Source: Neobacillus cucumis
Lineage (GTDB): Bacteria > Bacillota > Bacilli > Bacillales > Cytobacillaceae
Length of the DNA: 64,000 nt
Assembly (NCBI RefSeq): GCF_016908975.1
Contig: NZ_JAFBEX010000013.1
Coordinates: forward strand, 124,001 to 188,000
Reading direction: 5' to 3'
The position numbers and the translations under genes are program-made. Positions 1 to 10,100 of this stretch are shown in pieces. A model generated the notes under the pieces. That model saw nothing but the letters and a program-made list of their open reading frames with translations, had not been told where the DNA came from and did not search any database. Every line of letters begins with the position of its first letter. The stretch's first letter is position 1.

Positions 1-1674
1 GCATTGTTGCGTCCGCTCTGGGGGATAGTTCCATTGCTTGCCGGGGGAACAGAATATAAAGGTCTTGAGAGATATATTGCAAGACTTAAAGAAGGTATCA
101 ATCCTGATCATCCACATTATTTTGGGGAAACCCATGATTATGATCAACGACTTGTTGAAATGGCTGTTATTGGTTTAGCTTTATGCATTTGTGGAGAAAA
201 ATGGCTAAGTTACTTTAATGAAAAGGAACAAAACCAACTGCATGCTTGGTTAAATCAAATTAATGATCGGGAGGTTCCAGAGAATAACTGGATTTTCTTC
301 CGCATCTTGGTCAATCATGGTTTTCGTCTAAATGGCTTTACCTATAATGAGGTACAGTTAAAGAAGGATTTGGAGTTGGTTCACTCCTATTATCGTTCTG
401 AAGGATGGTATGTAGACGGATATCTTGATCAAATCGACTATTATGTTCCTTTCGCCCTTCATTTTTATGGGTTAGTTTACGCCAAAACAGCGGATGAAGA
501 GGATCAGCATGCAAGAATTTTTGTGGAACGATCAAAAGAGTTTGCTCAATCCTTTGCTTGCTTCTTTGATGGCAATGGGGCAGCAGTCCCATTTGGTAGG
601 AGTATGACTTATCGTTTTGCACAGGTAGCGTTTTTTAGTGCAGCTATATTTGCCGAAATTGAAGTCCTGCCGTATTCCGAAATGAAATGGCTGGTTCTTA
701 AACACTTAAACCATTGGCTGAAGCAATCCATTTTTAGTCATGATGGTTTACTTACGGTTGGTTACTACTATCGGAACCAGGTGTTTGCTGAAGGATACAA
801 TGCTTTCGGTTCACCATATTGGGCATTGAAGTCATTTTTGTTGCTAGGATTACCTGAAGAGCATCCATTTTGGTTGATTCCAGAAAAAGCACCAGAGCTT
901 CCTAGCAAAAAACTAATTGCTCAGGCAAGATTTCTAGTGACACGTGATCAGAAGAACACACAAGTCCAATTGTATACCGCTGGGTTACATTGTGAGCCAC
1001 ATACCCATTGTGATGCAAAATATGAAAAGTTTGTTTATTCAAGTGTGTTTGGCTTTAGTGTTTCAAAAGGCCAATTGAATTTAAGACAGGGTGCGTTTGA
1101 TAATACTCTTGCGGTCAGCTTGGAGCCGGAAAGATACTACAAAATGCGCTATGAAAAATCGAACTATCAAGTGACAGAAGAGTATTTACTCACAAATTGG
1201 AATCCATACGAAGGCGTGAGGATTAGAAGTATTATTGTTCCATTTACTCCCTTCCACTTCCGGATTCATATGATTGAATCAGATAAGACGATTTATCTTG
1301 CAGATGGAAGTTTTGCCCTTGGTTTTGATATTGATGGTGTTCATATGCAGAAAAAAATGATGACTGAATCCAATCAAATTAAGGTGATGAACGATGAACA
1401 TCAGGTTGGTTTGATTGATTTTAGTCATCAATCTGAATTGGAATTTGTATTCGGTGAGCCAAACTCTAATATCATGAAGGACCAAACGTATATCCCAACG
1501 GCAAAGGATAAAGTGGAAAAAGGTAAGCATTTATTAATCCACGGATTTTATGGAACGCTTATTGATGATACGATTCCAGAACCAAACTGTACGATAGATG
1601 AAAATAAAATTATCTTATCAGTTGGCCAAGATGAAGTGTCCATTCCTAAGAGTTTATTAGATTTAAACAACTGA
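1..1674 (+). CDS. DUF2264 family protein, 5' end outside window
   Basis: The reading frame is open from base 1, so the gene begins upstream and the TTG at 4 is not a believable start; about 556 residues are visible. The sequence looks like the DUF2264 family: an N-terminal alpha-helical toroid opening with RPLWGIVPLLAGG, then a beta-rich C-terminal part from about residue 300. A His-rich motif near residues 327-343 (EPHTHCDAKYEKF) resembles the H-x-H-x-D motif of heparinase II/III-like proteins. DUF2264 proteins often sit in polysaccharide-utilisation loci, but their biochemical role is not settled. The gene lies 43 bases upstream of the KDPG aldolase gene on the same strand, so it probably shares its transcript. 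A lyase or glycosidase role in uronate-polymer breakdown is inference. Confidence 0.8.
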   Translation, partial: ALLRPLWGIVPLLAGGTEYKGLERYIARLKEGINPDHPHYFGETHDYDQRLVEMAVIGLALCICGEKWLSYFNEKEQNQLHAWLNQINDREVPENNWIFFRILVNHGFRLNGFTYNEVQLKKDLELVHSYYRSEGWYVDGYLDQIDYYVPFALHFYGLVYAKTADEEDQHARIFVERSKEFAQSFACFFDGNGAAVPFGRSMTYRFAQVAFFSAAIFAEIEVLPYSEMKWLVLKHLNHWLKQSIFSHDGLLTVGYYYRNQVFAEGYNAFGSPYWALKSFLLLGLPEEHPFWLIPEKAPELPSKKLIAQARFLVTRDQKNTQVQLYTAGLHCEPHTHCDAKYEKFVYSSVFGFSVSKGQLNLRQGAFDNTLAVSLEPERYYKMRYEKSNYQVTEEYLLTNWNPYEGVRIRSIIVPFTPFHFRIHMIESDKTIYLADGSFALGFDIDGVHMQKKMMTESNQIKVMNDEHQVGLIDFSHQSELEFVFGEPNSNIMKDQTYIPTAKDKVEKGKHLLIHGFYGTLIDDTIPEPNCTIDENKIILSVGQDEVSIPKSLLDLNN

Positions 1675-1717
1675 CGCTTTCGTCGATAAGAATGTTTGTT
1701 AGAAAGGAGTGGAATTG

Positions 1718-2371
1718 ATGAATCGGGTAACTGTATTAACAAAAATTTCCGATTGTGGCGTAGTCGCTGTAGTTCGAGCTGATTCAAAGGAAGAAGCGAT
1801 TAATATATCAGAAGCTTGCGTAAAAGGCGGATTATATGGAATAGAAGTTACATTCACTGTACAGGGTGCGGATGATGTAATTCGAGAGTTGGCTGCTGAA
1901 TACAGTAATGATGACAAAGTCGTAATTGGTGCGGGAACGGTTCTTGATGCAGTAACGGCTAGGATTGCCATTCTTGCTGGTGCCGAGTTTATTGTAAGCC
2001 CATCCTTTGATGTGGAAACGGCAAGACTATGCAATTTATATCAGGTTCCTTATTTGCCTGGATGTATGACCATTACAGAAATGAAACATGCACTTACATT
2101 TGGTGTCGATATTATTAAGTTGTTCCCAGGGAATGCCTTTGGTCCAGACATTATTTGTGCGATTAAAGCACCTCTTCCACAAGTAAATATTATGCCTACA
2201 GGCGGAGTTAACCTCGAGAATGTACACCGATGGATTAAAAATGGCTGTATTGCTGTAGGAGTTGGAGGTAACTTAACGGCTCCTGCCAAGACGGGTGATT
2301 ATGAAAAGATTACAGTGTACGCTAGGCAATATGTACAAAAAGTGCAAGAAGCGAGAGAGGCATGTCTATGA
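1718..2371 (+). CDS. kdgA: 2-keto-3-deoxy-6-phosphogluconate aldolase
   Basis: Class I aldolase that splits KDPG into pyruvate and glyceraldehyde-3-phosphate, the last step of cytosolic uronate breakdown. The 217-residue protein has the family's usual length. Visible are Arg20, Glu43 (GIEVTFT) and the Schiff-base Lys134 in DIIKLFPG, all in the expected (beta/alpha)8 order. An upstream GTG at 1709 is possible, but the AAAGGAG at 1703-1709 is correctly spaced for the ATG at 1718. The stop overlaps the kdgK start as ATGA, which indicates translational coupling. Some family members also act on 4-hydroxy-2-oxoglutarate. Confidence 0.93.
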   Translation: MNRVTVLTKISDCGVVAVVRADSKEEAINISEACVKGGLYGIEVTFTVQGADDVIRELAAEYSNDDKVVIGAGTVLDAVTARIAILAGAEFIVSPSFDVETARLCNLYQVPYLPGCMTITEMKHALTFGVDIIKLFPGNAFGPDIICAIKAPLPQVNIMPTGGVNLENVHRWIKNGCIAVGVGGNLTAPAKTGDYEKITVYARQYVQKVQEAREACL

Positions 2372-3387
2372 AAAAAATTGTGACTCTTGGAGAAATAATG
2401 CTTCGGTTTTCAACTAGTTTAGGAGAAAGGCTTTCCCAAACAAATCATTTAAATATGCATTATGGCGGTGCGGAATCCAATGTAGCAGTCGCCCTTTCCA
2501 ACTTTGGACATGATGTTTATTTCATGAGTAAGGTTCCGGATAATCCACTTGGATTGGCAGTGGAAAGACATTTGCGATCCTTTAATGTTCATACTGACTA
2601 TTTATTAAAAGGTGGAGAGCGCCTGGGTACCTATTATTTAGAAACGGGTGTCGGGGGAAGAAGTGCCCAAGTAACCTATGATCGGAAGTATTCAAGTTTC
2701 TCTAAGCTTACACTCGAAGAGTTAGAGTTAGATTTTGATGAGGTTTTCTCTAATGCAGATCTTTTTCATATTAGTGGAATTACCCCTGCGTTATCAGAAA
2801 GATTAAAGGAAATGACACTATATGCTCTAAAAAAGACTCGTGAACATGGTGTCATGACAAGCTTTGATTTTAATTATCGGGCCAAATTATGGTCCCATAA
2901 AGAGGCTTCAGAAACGATTCAAGAATTGCTGCCCTATGTTGATATTTGTTCATGCGGTGAACTAGATGCGGTTTATTTACTAGGGATGGAAGAACCGAGT
3001 GATTCAACCAACAAATTGGAAAGATTACACTATTATTATAAAAACATACAAGAAAAATATCCGAATATCCAATGCTTCAGTTCTACCATTCGAGAAGTTC
3101 TATCAGCTTCTTCTAATCGATTACAAGGTATTTTTTATAGAGATGGAGATTTATATCAATCAAAAGTCTATGACATTAATCACATTGTGGATCGTGTGGG
3201 TGCAGGCGATGCTTTTGCCTCGGGAATACTGCATGGAATCCTAGAAAAAGCAGCCCCACAACAAATAGTTTCCTTTGCAACAGCTGCTGCCGCGCTTAAG
3301 CATACCATTCATGGGGACTGTAATGCTTTTTCATTAGAGGAGATTATCGCCATGGCTGAAAATGAATCGGGTAAAATTGTTCGCTAG
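2368..3387 (+). CDS. kdgK: 2-keto-3-deoxygluconate kinase (PfkB family)
   Basis: Phosphorylates KDG to KDPG, feeding the aldolase encoded just upstream. It is a PfkB/ribokinase-fold protein of 339 residues. The N-terminal substrate region (GGAESNVAVALSNFG, about residues 34-48) and the C-terminal signature VGAGDAFASGILHG with the catalytic Asp are both present. The ATG at 2368 overlaps the kdgA stop (ATGA) and has AGAGAGG 7 bases upstream; the ATG at 2362 would be only one base from that site and is less likely. Pathway placement rests on the adjacent kdgA, kduI and kduD genes. Confidence 0.9.
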   Translation: MKKIVTLGEIMLRFSTSLGERLSQTNHLNMHYGGAESNVAVALSNFGHDVYFMSKVPDNPLGLAVERHLRSFNVHTDYLLKGGERLGTYYLETGVGGRSAQVTYDRKYSSFSKLTLEELELDFDEVFSNADLFHISGITPALSERLKEMTLYALKKTREHGVMTSFDFNYRAKLWSHKEASETIQELLPYVDICSCGELDAVYLLGMEEPSDSTNKLERLHYYYKNIQEKYPNIQCFSSTIREVLSASSNRLQGIFYRDGDLYQSKVYDINHIVDRVGAGDAFASGILHGILEKAAPQQIVSFATAAAALKHTIHGDCNAFSLEEIIAMAENESGKIVR

Positions 3388-3445
3388 AGTAAATCAATTG
3401 CTCTATTAATATTGCATTGTTAAGCGACATTGTGTTTTTATACCC

Positions 3446-3639
3446 TGTTGATTGGAGCGGAAGGCGCTCGACTCCTCGAAAATGCTATCGCATTTTCTTC
3501 GTGCGTGGGCGGATTCAAAGAAGTAATTTCAATGTCCTGCGGGAGTACGGGGCTGGGGAGACCCCACAGACGCTTTAGCGCCGAGGAGGCTCCCCGGCAC
3601 GCTCGCGGGTTTGCTGAGCGCCTGGAGCGGAAATCAACA
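3446..3639 (+). repeat. Dispersed intergenic repeat, family A, copy 1
   Basis: This 194-bp GC-richer element fills most of the kdgK-kduI gap and closely matches 43059-43250. Its ends have an unusual layout: TGTTGATT, GGAGCGGA, AGGCGCTC at the left and GAGCGCCT, GGAGCGGA, AATCAACA at the right. The outer and inner octamers are inverted while the middle octamer is in direct orientation. The core contains GGGAGACCCC and GAGGAGGCTCCCC, which can form hairpins. Frames across it on both strands are not genes: they follow the repeat and match no protein. Similar elements occur between genes in Bacillus genomes as far as I recall; their function is unknown. Confidence 0.85.
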
Positions 3640-3686
3640 ATCAAATTTAACCGACTAAATAATAAAAGACAAAGGAGATTAATGGA

Positions 3687-4517
3687 ATGGAAACACGTTA
3701 TGCCAATCATCCGGAAGAAATTAAAAGATATACAACAGAAGAATTAAGGAACCATTTCCTAGTTGAAACTATTTTTGAACCAGGAAAAGTTCATTTAACC
3801 TACACTCATGTAGACCGTATGATCTTCGGTGGAGTAACACCCGCTGAAAAAGAATTAACGATTAAATTAGATAAAGAACTAGGGGTAAATTACTTCCTTG
3901 AACGTCGTGAACTAGGAATCATTAATATTGGTGGTGCAGGTGAGGTTGTCCTTGATGGTGTTGAATATGACATGGAGCGTCGTGATGGCCTATATGTAGG
4001 TAAGGGAACAGAACAAGTATTGTTCAGGTCTAAAGATCCCAAAGATCCAGCCAAGTTTTATATTAACTCCACTCCAGCCCATCATACATATCCAACGGTA
4101 AAAATTGATATAAAAAATATTAAACCGCTTGAAGCTGGAGAACCTGGTACTTTAAATGAAAGAAAAATCTATCAATATGTACATCCAAATGTCTGTGAAT
4201 CTTGTCAGCTTCAAATGGGATTAACAATGTTATCGACTAGAAGTGTTTGGAATACAATGCCTTGCCATACTCATGAACGGCGGATGGAAGTGTATCTATA
4301 TTTTGATATGGAACCAGATACACGTGTCTTCCACTTCATGGGTAAACCTGATGAAACTAGACACCTAGTCATGAAAAATGAGCAAGCCGCTATTTCTCCG
4401 AGCTGGTCGATCCATACAGGTACAGCAACTAGTAACTACACCTTTATTTGGGGTATGTGTGGAGAAAACATCACCTATGATGATATGGACCATATTAAAA
4501 TGGAAGAATTACGATAA
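3687..4517 (+). CDS. kduI: 5-dehydro-4-deoxy-D-glucuronate isomerase
   Basis: Cupin-type isomerase that converts 5-keto-4-deoxyuronate (DKI, the product of unsaturated-uronate release) into 2,5-diketo-3-deoxygluconate. At 276 residues it has the normal length. The zinc ligands match the family pattern: His194 and His196 (PCHTHERRMEVYLYF), Glu201 and His243 (WSIHTG). AAAGGAG at 3671-3677 lies 9 bases before the ATG. It is followed 20 bases later by kduD, the next enzyme, and preceded by repeat A, which may separate it from kdgK transcriptionally. Confidence 0.95.
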   Translation: METRYANHPEEIKRYTTEELRNHFLVETIFEPGKVHLTYTHVDRMIFGGVTPAEKELTIKLDKELGVNYFLERRELGIINIGGAGEVVLDGVEYDMERRDGLYVGKGTEQVLFRSKDPKDPAKFYINSTPAHHTYPTVKIDIKNIKPLEAGEPGTLNERKIYQYVHPNVCESCQLQMGLTMLSTRSVWNTMPCHTHERRMEVYLYFDMEPDTRVFHFMGKPDETRHLVMKNEQAAISPSWSIHTGTATSNYTFIWGMCGENITYDDMDHIKMEELR

Positions 4518-4537
4518 ATTTCGGGAGGTTTATACCC

Positions 4538-5320
4538 ATGGAAAATGATTTGCAGCAGTTTTCATTAGACTATTTTTCACTAGCAGGTAAGGTTGCAATT
4601 GTAACTGGCGGTAATACAGGACTAGGTCAAGGATATGCTGTTGCTCTTGCCAAAGCTGGTGCTGACCTCTTTATTACGACACATGGACGTAATTGGGAGG
4701 AAACAAGAGAGTTAATAGAAAAAGAAGGCCATAGTGTAGAGTTTTTTCAAGCCGATCTAACAAATCGAGATTCAATTACAGAGATTGTCTCAGCTTGTTT
4801 AAAAGCTTACGGAAGAATTGATATTTTAGTAAACAATGCAGGTACCATTCGCCGTGCGCCTCTTCTTGAGTATAAACAAGAGGATTGGGATGCTGTAATG
4901 GAACTTAACTTAAACTCTCTTTACTTTTTAAGCCAAGAAGCAGCAAAAGTGATGGTCGAACAAAAGAGCGGGAAGATTATTAATGTTGCATCCATGTTAT
5001 CCTTCCAAGGCGGAAAGTTTGTCCCGCCATATACTGCAAGTAAGCATGCAGTCGCAGGTTTAACAAGGGCATTTGCCAATGAGTTAGCTGAATACAATAT
5101 TCAAATTAATGCGATCGCACCGGGATATGTTGAAACGGCTAATACAGCACCAATCCGTGAAGATGAAAGACGCAGGGCAGAAATTACTTCCCGTATTCCT
5201 GCCGGACGCTGGGCAACCCCAGCAGACTTACAAGGTGTGGTTGTCTTCCTTGCAAGTAAAGCATCTGATTATATGAATGGTCATATTTTAGCGGTTGATG
5301 GCGGCTGGTTGGCTAGATAG
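4538..5320 (+). CDS. kduD: 2-keto-3-deoxygluconate 5-dehydrogenase (SDR)
   Basis: NAD(P)-dependent short-chain dehydrogenase that reduces 2,5-diketo-3-deoxygluconate to KDG, the substrate of KdgK. Its 260 residues carry the Rossmann motif TGGNTGLGQG (about residues 23-32), NNAG at 99-102 and a catalytic Ser152, Tyr165, Lys169 set (NVASMLSF and YTASKHA). GGGAGG about 10 bases upstream supports the ATG at 4538. It follows kduI closely and ends before a strong terminator, so kduI-kduD form the end of a transcript. The position next to kduI distinguishes it from other gluconate-type SDRs. Confidence 0.92.
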   Translation: MENDLQQFSLDYFSLAGKVAIVTGGNTGLGQGYAVALAKAGADLFITTHGRNWEETRELIEKEGHSVEFFQADLTNRDSITEIVSACLKAYGRIDILVNNAGTIRRAPLLEYKQEDWDAVMELNLNSLYFLSQEAAKVMVEQKSGKIINVASMLSFQGGKFVPPYTASKHAVAGLTRAFANELAEYNIQINAIAPGYVETANTAPIREDERRRAEITSRIPAGRWATPADLQGVVVFLASKASDYMNGHILAVDGGWLAR

Positions 5321-5335
5321 ATTAAAAGAATATTG

Positions 5336-5380
5336 CCTTTTACAAAGAGGGCGGAATCTATTCTTTGTAAAAGGTTTTTT
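5336..5380 (+). terminator. Rho-independent terminator after kduD
   Basis: CCTTTTACAAAGA and its near-perfect reverse complement TTCTTTGTAAAAGG flank a 12-base loop and are followed by six T residues. It ends the kduI-kduD transcript. Confidence 0.9.
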
Positions 5381-5428
5381 AACTAATATATCTATTGAAA
5401 TATTAAAACTAAAAAAAGGGAGATTCAG

Positions 5429-7090
5429 ATGAGTTTTGAAACAAGAAAACTTGAAGTAATCTCAATGGCAGCGGAAAAGGCATTATCATTACCATTACTA
5501 AAGCAACATTACTGGTTTTTTGAGGATATACGGGATAATTTTTATTATGCTATGCATCTATTTGCGGCAAGCCAAGATGAGCGTATTCCATTATCTGTGG
5601 ATAGGGAAGCAGCAAAAAGTCTAGCAGAAAAGGTGCTACTCCACAGTATCAAACTTCAAGATCAAAATCCTCAAAGTCCTATGTTTGGCCATTGGCCCTT
5701 AAATCTTTACCCGGAACCCTTAGAGGCAGAGAAAAACACGTTGCCAGTAGAGTTCTTTGGCAGTTTACTTTTATATTTTTACGAAAAATATAAAGGGACG
5801 TTTTCCGGAGAATTGCACGTAGAAATCAATAATGCTCTCACTACTATTTACCATAGTAGTTTAAAAGATAGAGTCCCAGAATTATTTAATCATCATGAAA
5901 CAAAAATATTTGTGATTCAACTAATGTTTGGGCAATTCTTTCACGACAATCAGATGAAAACTAATGGTTATAATCATTTGAAAGCGTTATATTACCATCT
6001 CACTGAGTACGGTCTCAGAGAATATGGTGCATTGCCTTGGGTTTGGCATAGAATCCAATCGATCACTTTTGCGCAGGAATATATTCTTGATGAACCGATT
6101 AAGCAAACCCTAACCGCTTTATTGAACTTATTTTGGCAAGAACGGTCGACTTTTTATTTAAAAGGCGCTTGGGTGGGGGCGCATTCCAGGGGTTTGCCAC
6201 ATGACATCCCTAAAGATGAAAATAACCTTATTGACTATATCCAATTCGGTGATTTTCCTCTGCCAACCTCCATATCCCGTTTGGAAGGAGCAGGGTTTTT
6301 ATCCTATCAAGTACCCTTTTTTATACGTGAATTAGCATTAAATCACCAACAACCGGTTGAGGTGAAAAAGCAAATCCATTTATTTACTGAAGAGGATAAA
6401 AAAGAATGGGAGGTTCTTCATCATTATGCCTATATCACTTCTTCATATGCTATGGGGGGAATGTGGGAACGGACAGATGAATATTTGAATGAGCAGCACC
6501 GGTGGGATATTTCGCTGCCGGTGGAAAATAACGACACTATTAATCAAGTTTATTTCTTTCATCCAGGTGAAGGATTTGATTTAAGTATGGAAGACGGTCG
6601 CCATCAAAGCCCATATAGTGAAGTACTTTACCGTAAAAATGTAGTGTGTGCTCTATTTTATAATTTACCGATGGAGAGTCATCCATTTATCGTCGGATAT
6701 CTCCCTAAAGGCGAATGGATTATGGATGAAAAAGATCTTTATGGTAAGGTTGGTGACGTGTATTTTGCCGTTCACTTATATAATCCTATTTCACTGATTG
6801 AACAAGAACGAAATTTACTAGTAAAAAGTAAAGGAAATAAAAATGGGGTAGTCATTGAAGTATTGACCACCAATGAATCAAAATCACTGAATATTCAAAA
6901 CTTAGTTGATTTTAAAACCTATATGGGAAGTTTTAAAGCGGGTTTTGCGTTAAAAGGAGGTGATGAGATGGTCATATCTTACATAACGACTCAAGGTGAA
7001 AGTTTGCAATTAAATTATGATTTTTCACAGAAAAAAGCTACAAGGTTAATAGATGACCAAGTGATTAGTTTTAACGATTATATGATTTAA
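5429..7090 (+). CDS. Uncharacterised 553-residue protein of the uronate locus
   Basis: I do not recognise a named family. No signal peptide or membrane segment is evident, so it is probably cytoplasmic. The N-terminal 300 residues are helix-rich and aromatic-rich, as in (alpha/alpha) toroids of lyases and glycosidases. The segment GAWVGAHSRGLPHD (about residues 250-263) holds His and Arg residues that could be catalytic. The C-terminal 200 residues look beta-rich, as in the sandwich domains of heparinase II/III-like or DUF2264 proteins. AAAAGGGAG precedes the ATG, and a terminator separates it from kduD. Its position between kduD and a secreted GH59 protein suggests a role on an imported uronate-containing oligosaccharide. 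That role is inference. Confidence 0.6.
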   Translation: MSFETRKLEVISMAAEKALSLPLLKQHYWFFEDIRDNFYYAMHLFAASQDERIPLSVDREAAKSLAEKVLLHSIKLQDQNPQSPMFGHWPLNLYPEPLEAEKNTLPVEFFGSLLLYFYEKYKGTFSGELHVEINNALTTIYHSSLKDRVPELFNHHETKIFVIQLMFGQFFHDNQMKTNGYNHLKALYYHLTEYGLREYGALPWVWHRIQSITFAQEYILDEPIKQTLTALLNLFWQERSTFYLKGAWVGAHSRGLPHDIPKDENNLIDYIQFGDFPLPTSISRLEGAGFLSYQVPFFIRELALNHQQPVEVKKQIHLFTEEDKKEWEVLHHYAYITSSYAMGGMWERTDEYLNEQHRWDISLPVENNDTINQVYFFHPGEGFDLSMEDGRHQSPYSEVLYRKNVVCALFYNLPMESHPFIVGYLPKGEWIMDEKDLYGKVGDVYFAVHLYNPISLIEQERNLLVKSKGNKNGVVIEVLTTNESKSLNIQNLVDFKTYMGSFKAGFALKGGDEMVISYITTQGESLQLNYDFSQKKATRLIDDQVISFNDYMI

Positions 7091-7121
7091 TTCCTAAGGG
7101 TGCCTAATTAAAAGGAGGTTC

Positions 7122-10100
7122 ATGATGAAGCGAAAAAAGAAAGTTTACTCGGCTCTAGCAACGCTTATGATTAGTTCCAATTTAATTCTACCGCCTGGCA
7201 TTTCAGCATATGCAGATACGGGGACAACTGCAGGTATCACCAATGCTCTTCTACAGGATGATTTTGGGGATGGTGATTATACCACTAATCCTACATGGAC
7301 AGTGGATTCTGGTGCATGGCAGATTTCTGCTGACCCAGCTGACTCAACTAATAAAGTATTGAACCAAACGGATACAAACGAGGGAATTATTAGTGCAGGA
7401 AGTCCAAATTGGACAGACTATTCTGTATCAATGCGCTTGAGGGCGCCTAGTACGGCAAATGTTTGGCCGGGAATTTTGGCACGCTTTCAGGATAAAAGCA
7501 ATTATTACTATTTACAAATGCAAAATAAAAGTTTGGTCCTTACCAAAGTGGTTAACGGGACAAGTACTACACTTCAAAGCACCAATTTTACCACCAATGC
7601 TAACACTTGGTATACTTTTAAAATGGTTTTAGCAGGCGACTCCATCAAGTGTTATACCGTTAATAATGGAGTGGATACACTTGTCATCGATGCAAAGGAT
7701 AGTACTTTTAAAAATGGCAAAATAGGGATAAGAGATAAATGGCAGCCTGTTTATGTGGATGACATTCAGGTCACAGCAATCACAGCATCTGGAATGACTA
7801 CCCCTTCTGGTCTTACTGCTGCAGCCTCATCTACTACCACACATTTAAGCTGGAATGAGGCAGCTGGAGCAACTGGGTATAATGTCTATAGAGCAGCAAA
7901 TGCAGCAGGTCCATATGATCTTGTACAATCTAATGTTACGGGCACATCTGTTATAGATAAAGGATTGGCCCCATCCACAGCGTATTACTACAAAATAACA
8001 GCGGTTGGACAAGGTGGACAAGGTGGACAATCTGATTTGTCTGATCCAATTAAAAGTACAACAACAGAGGCGATAAGTAATTCAGCAGTACTTTCAGCCT
8101 CCGATATAACAGACACTGCTGCGACTCTGGGCTGGGAGGCCGTTAACGGAGCGACAGGGTATAATCTGTACAGATCGAATACATCGGGAAGTGGCTATTC
8201 TCTTGTATATTCAGGGAAAGATCATACATTTACAGATACATCATTAGTTACAGGTAAGACTTATTATTATGCTATGTCATTTGTAAATGGAAATGAAGAT
8301 GAATCTGCGAAAAGCTCAGAAACAAAGATCACAACTAAGCTTGTAAAGCCAGCTATTCCTACTGGTCTTGTAGTGGGTACAGCTAGCTCCGGGTCAGCAG
8401 TTCTTAACTGGAATGAAGTACCGGGAGCCGATACTTATGATGTGTATAGGGCTGATAGTGATAACGGTAATTATAAGCTTATTAATGAAGTAACTACAAA
8501 TACTGTTACAGATGGCAGCGTATTACCTGATACCACTTACTACTATAAAGTATCTGCAAAGAATGGTGCAGGGGAATCAGATAAGTCTTCATCGATTAAA
8601 GTAACCACAGCGACTCTTAATGCTACCCCAATCACTGTGGACGGTAGCAAAGCAGACCAGAATCCAGCTAATACCTTTAAGGGGTTTGGGATGGTATCGG
8701 CTAATGGGACTTCGCGTTTACTTCTTGATTACAAGGCTGAAAACCCTAAGAAATATGAAAAAATCTTAAATGAGCTGTTTAATCCAACTACTGGGGCAGG
8801 GCTCAACCATATAAAAGTTGAGTTGGGGGCGGATTTAAATACTTCGACTGAAACAACACCAGCTACAATGCGTACTGCCGATGAAAAGGCCAATGTACTC
8901 CGTGGAGCAGATTGGCATCTTGTTGCAGATGCAAAAAAGATTAACCCAAACATCACTGTAGACGCACTTCGTTGGGCGGATCCTAAATGGGTTAGTGATG
9001 CATTTAAAACGAGCACAGCTGCTGGGTACGAAGCCCGTTACAAATGGTATAAAAACACCATCGATGCCGTGTATGATACCTATGGAATAAAAATGGACTA
9101 TATTGATCCTGATAAAAATGAAACTGGTTCACCTGATACGGCCTGGATAAAATATTTTTCACAGCGCCTAAAGAGTGAAACGGATGAACGCTATGATTAT
9201 AGCAAAATTAAAATTGTTGCCTCCGACGAAAATGGTACCATTAAAATCGCTACATTAATGAAAAATGATCAAGCTTTGCGCGATGCCGTGGATGTTATCA
9301 GCATGCATTATAATGCTTATGGCACGGCTGATAGTATTCTAATGAACCAGACCTATCATAAAGAGGTGTGGTATAGCGAGGGAACAGGTCCGATGACATT
9401 CTCTGAATATCGGGTTAATGCCTCGAACCCTGCAGGTGGCTTGGGTGGGACAAACGGTATCCTTGATACGGCAAACCATTTGATAAACATGTTTTATTCA
9501 ACCAGTACTCAAAGCGCCTATATGACCCGTTATGAATTTCAGCCAGCTGTAGGCTCTTTCTATGACGGTGGACAGTATTCTTCTAAGGAGCTTATTCATG
9601 CAGACAGTCCTTGGTCTGGTTATTCTTATTCTGATTCTGGAGTTCAGATGGTCCGCCACTTTATGAACTTTGCTCAAGTTGGATGGAAATATATTCTCGG
9701 TGCATCTTTTGGAGATGGAACGGGTGCCAATTCAATTAGCAATACGACTAATAATTACCTGACGCTTGCCGATCCAAACACCGGTGATTATTCCATGATT
9801 TTCACCAATGACAGTGCAGTACCGCGTAAATATAGCGTAACGGTGAAAAATTTGGACAAAGCAGGAAGCGGTCTTAAAGTATGGGAAACAAAAGGTCCGG
9901 ATTATGGACAAGCATACGATGCAAACTGGATGAAACATGTAGATGACATTACACCTACGGCAAATGGTGATGGCAGCTATTCGTTTACTTACGTCGTAAA
10001 GCCTTATTCTATTCTTACTCTTACGACTACCATCGGGCAGAAAGAGTATCAACGTGATGATGATCAAGCAGACAAGAATGATAAGGTATTACCATTGCCT

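Noticed and set aside
3430..3747. Open frames on both strands across the kdgK-kduI gap
   Set aside because: They follow the family A repeat (also present near 43022-43274), have no ribosome site and match no protein; they are open by base composition.
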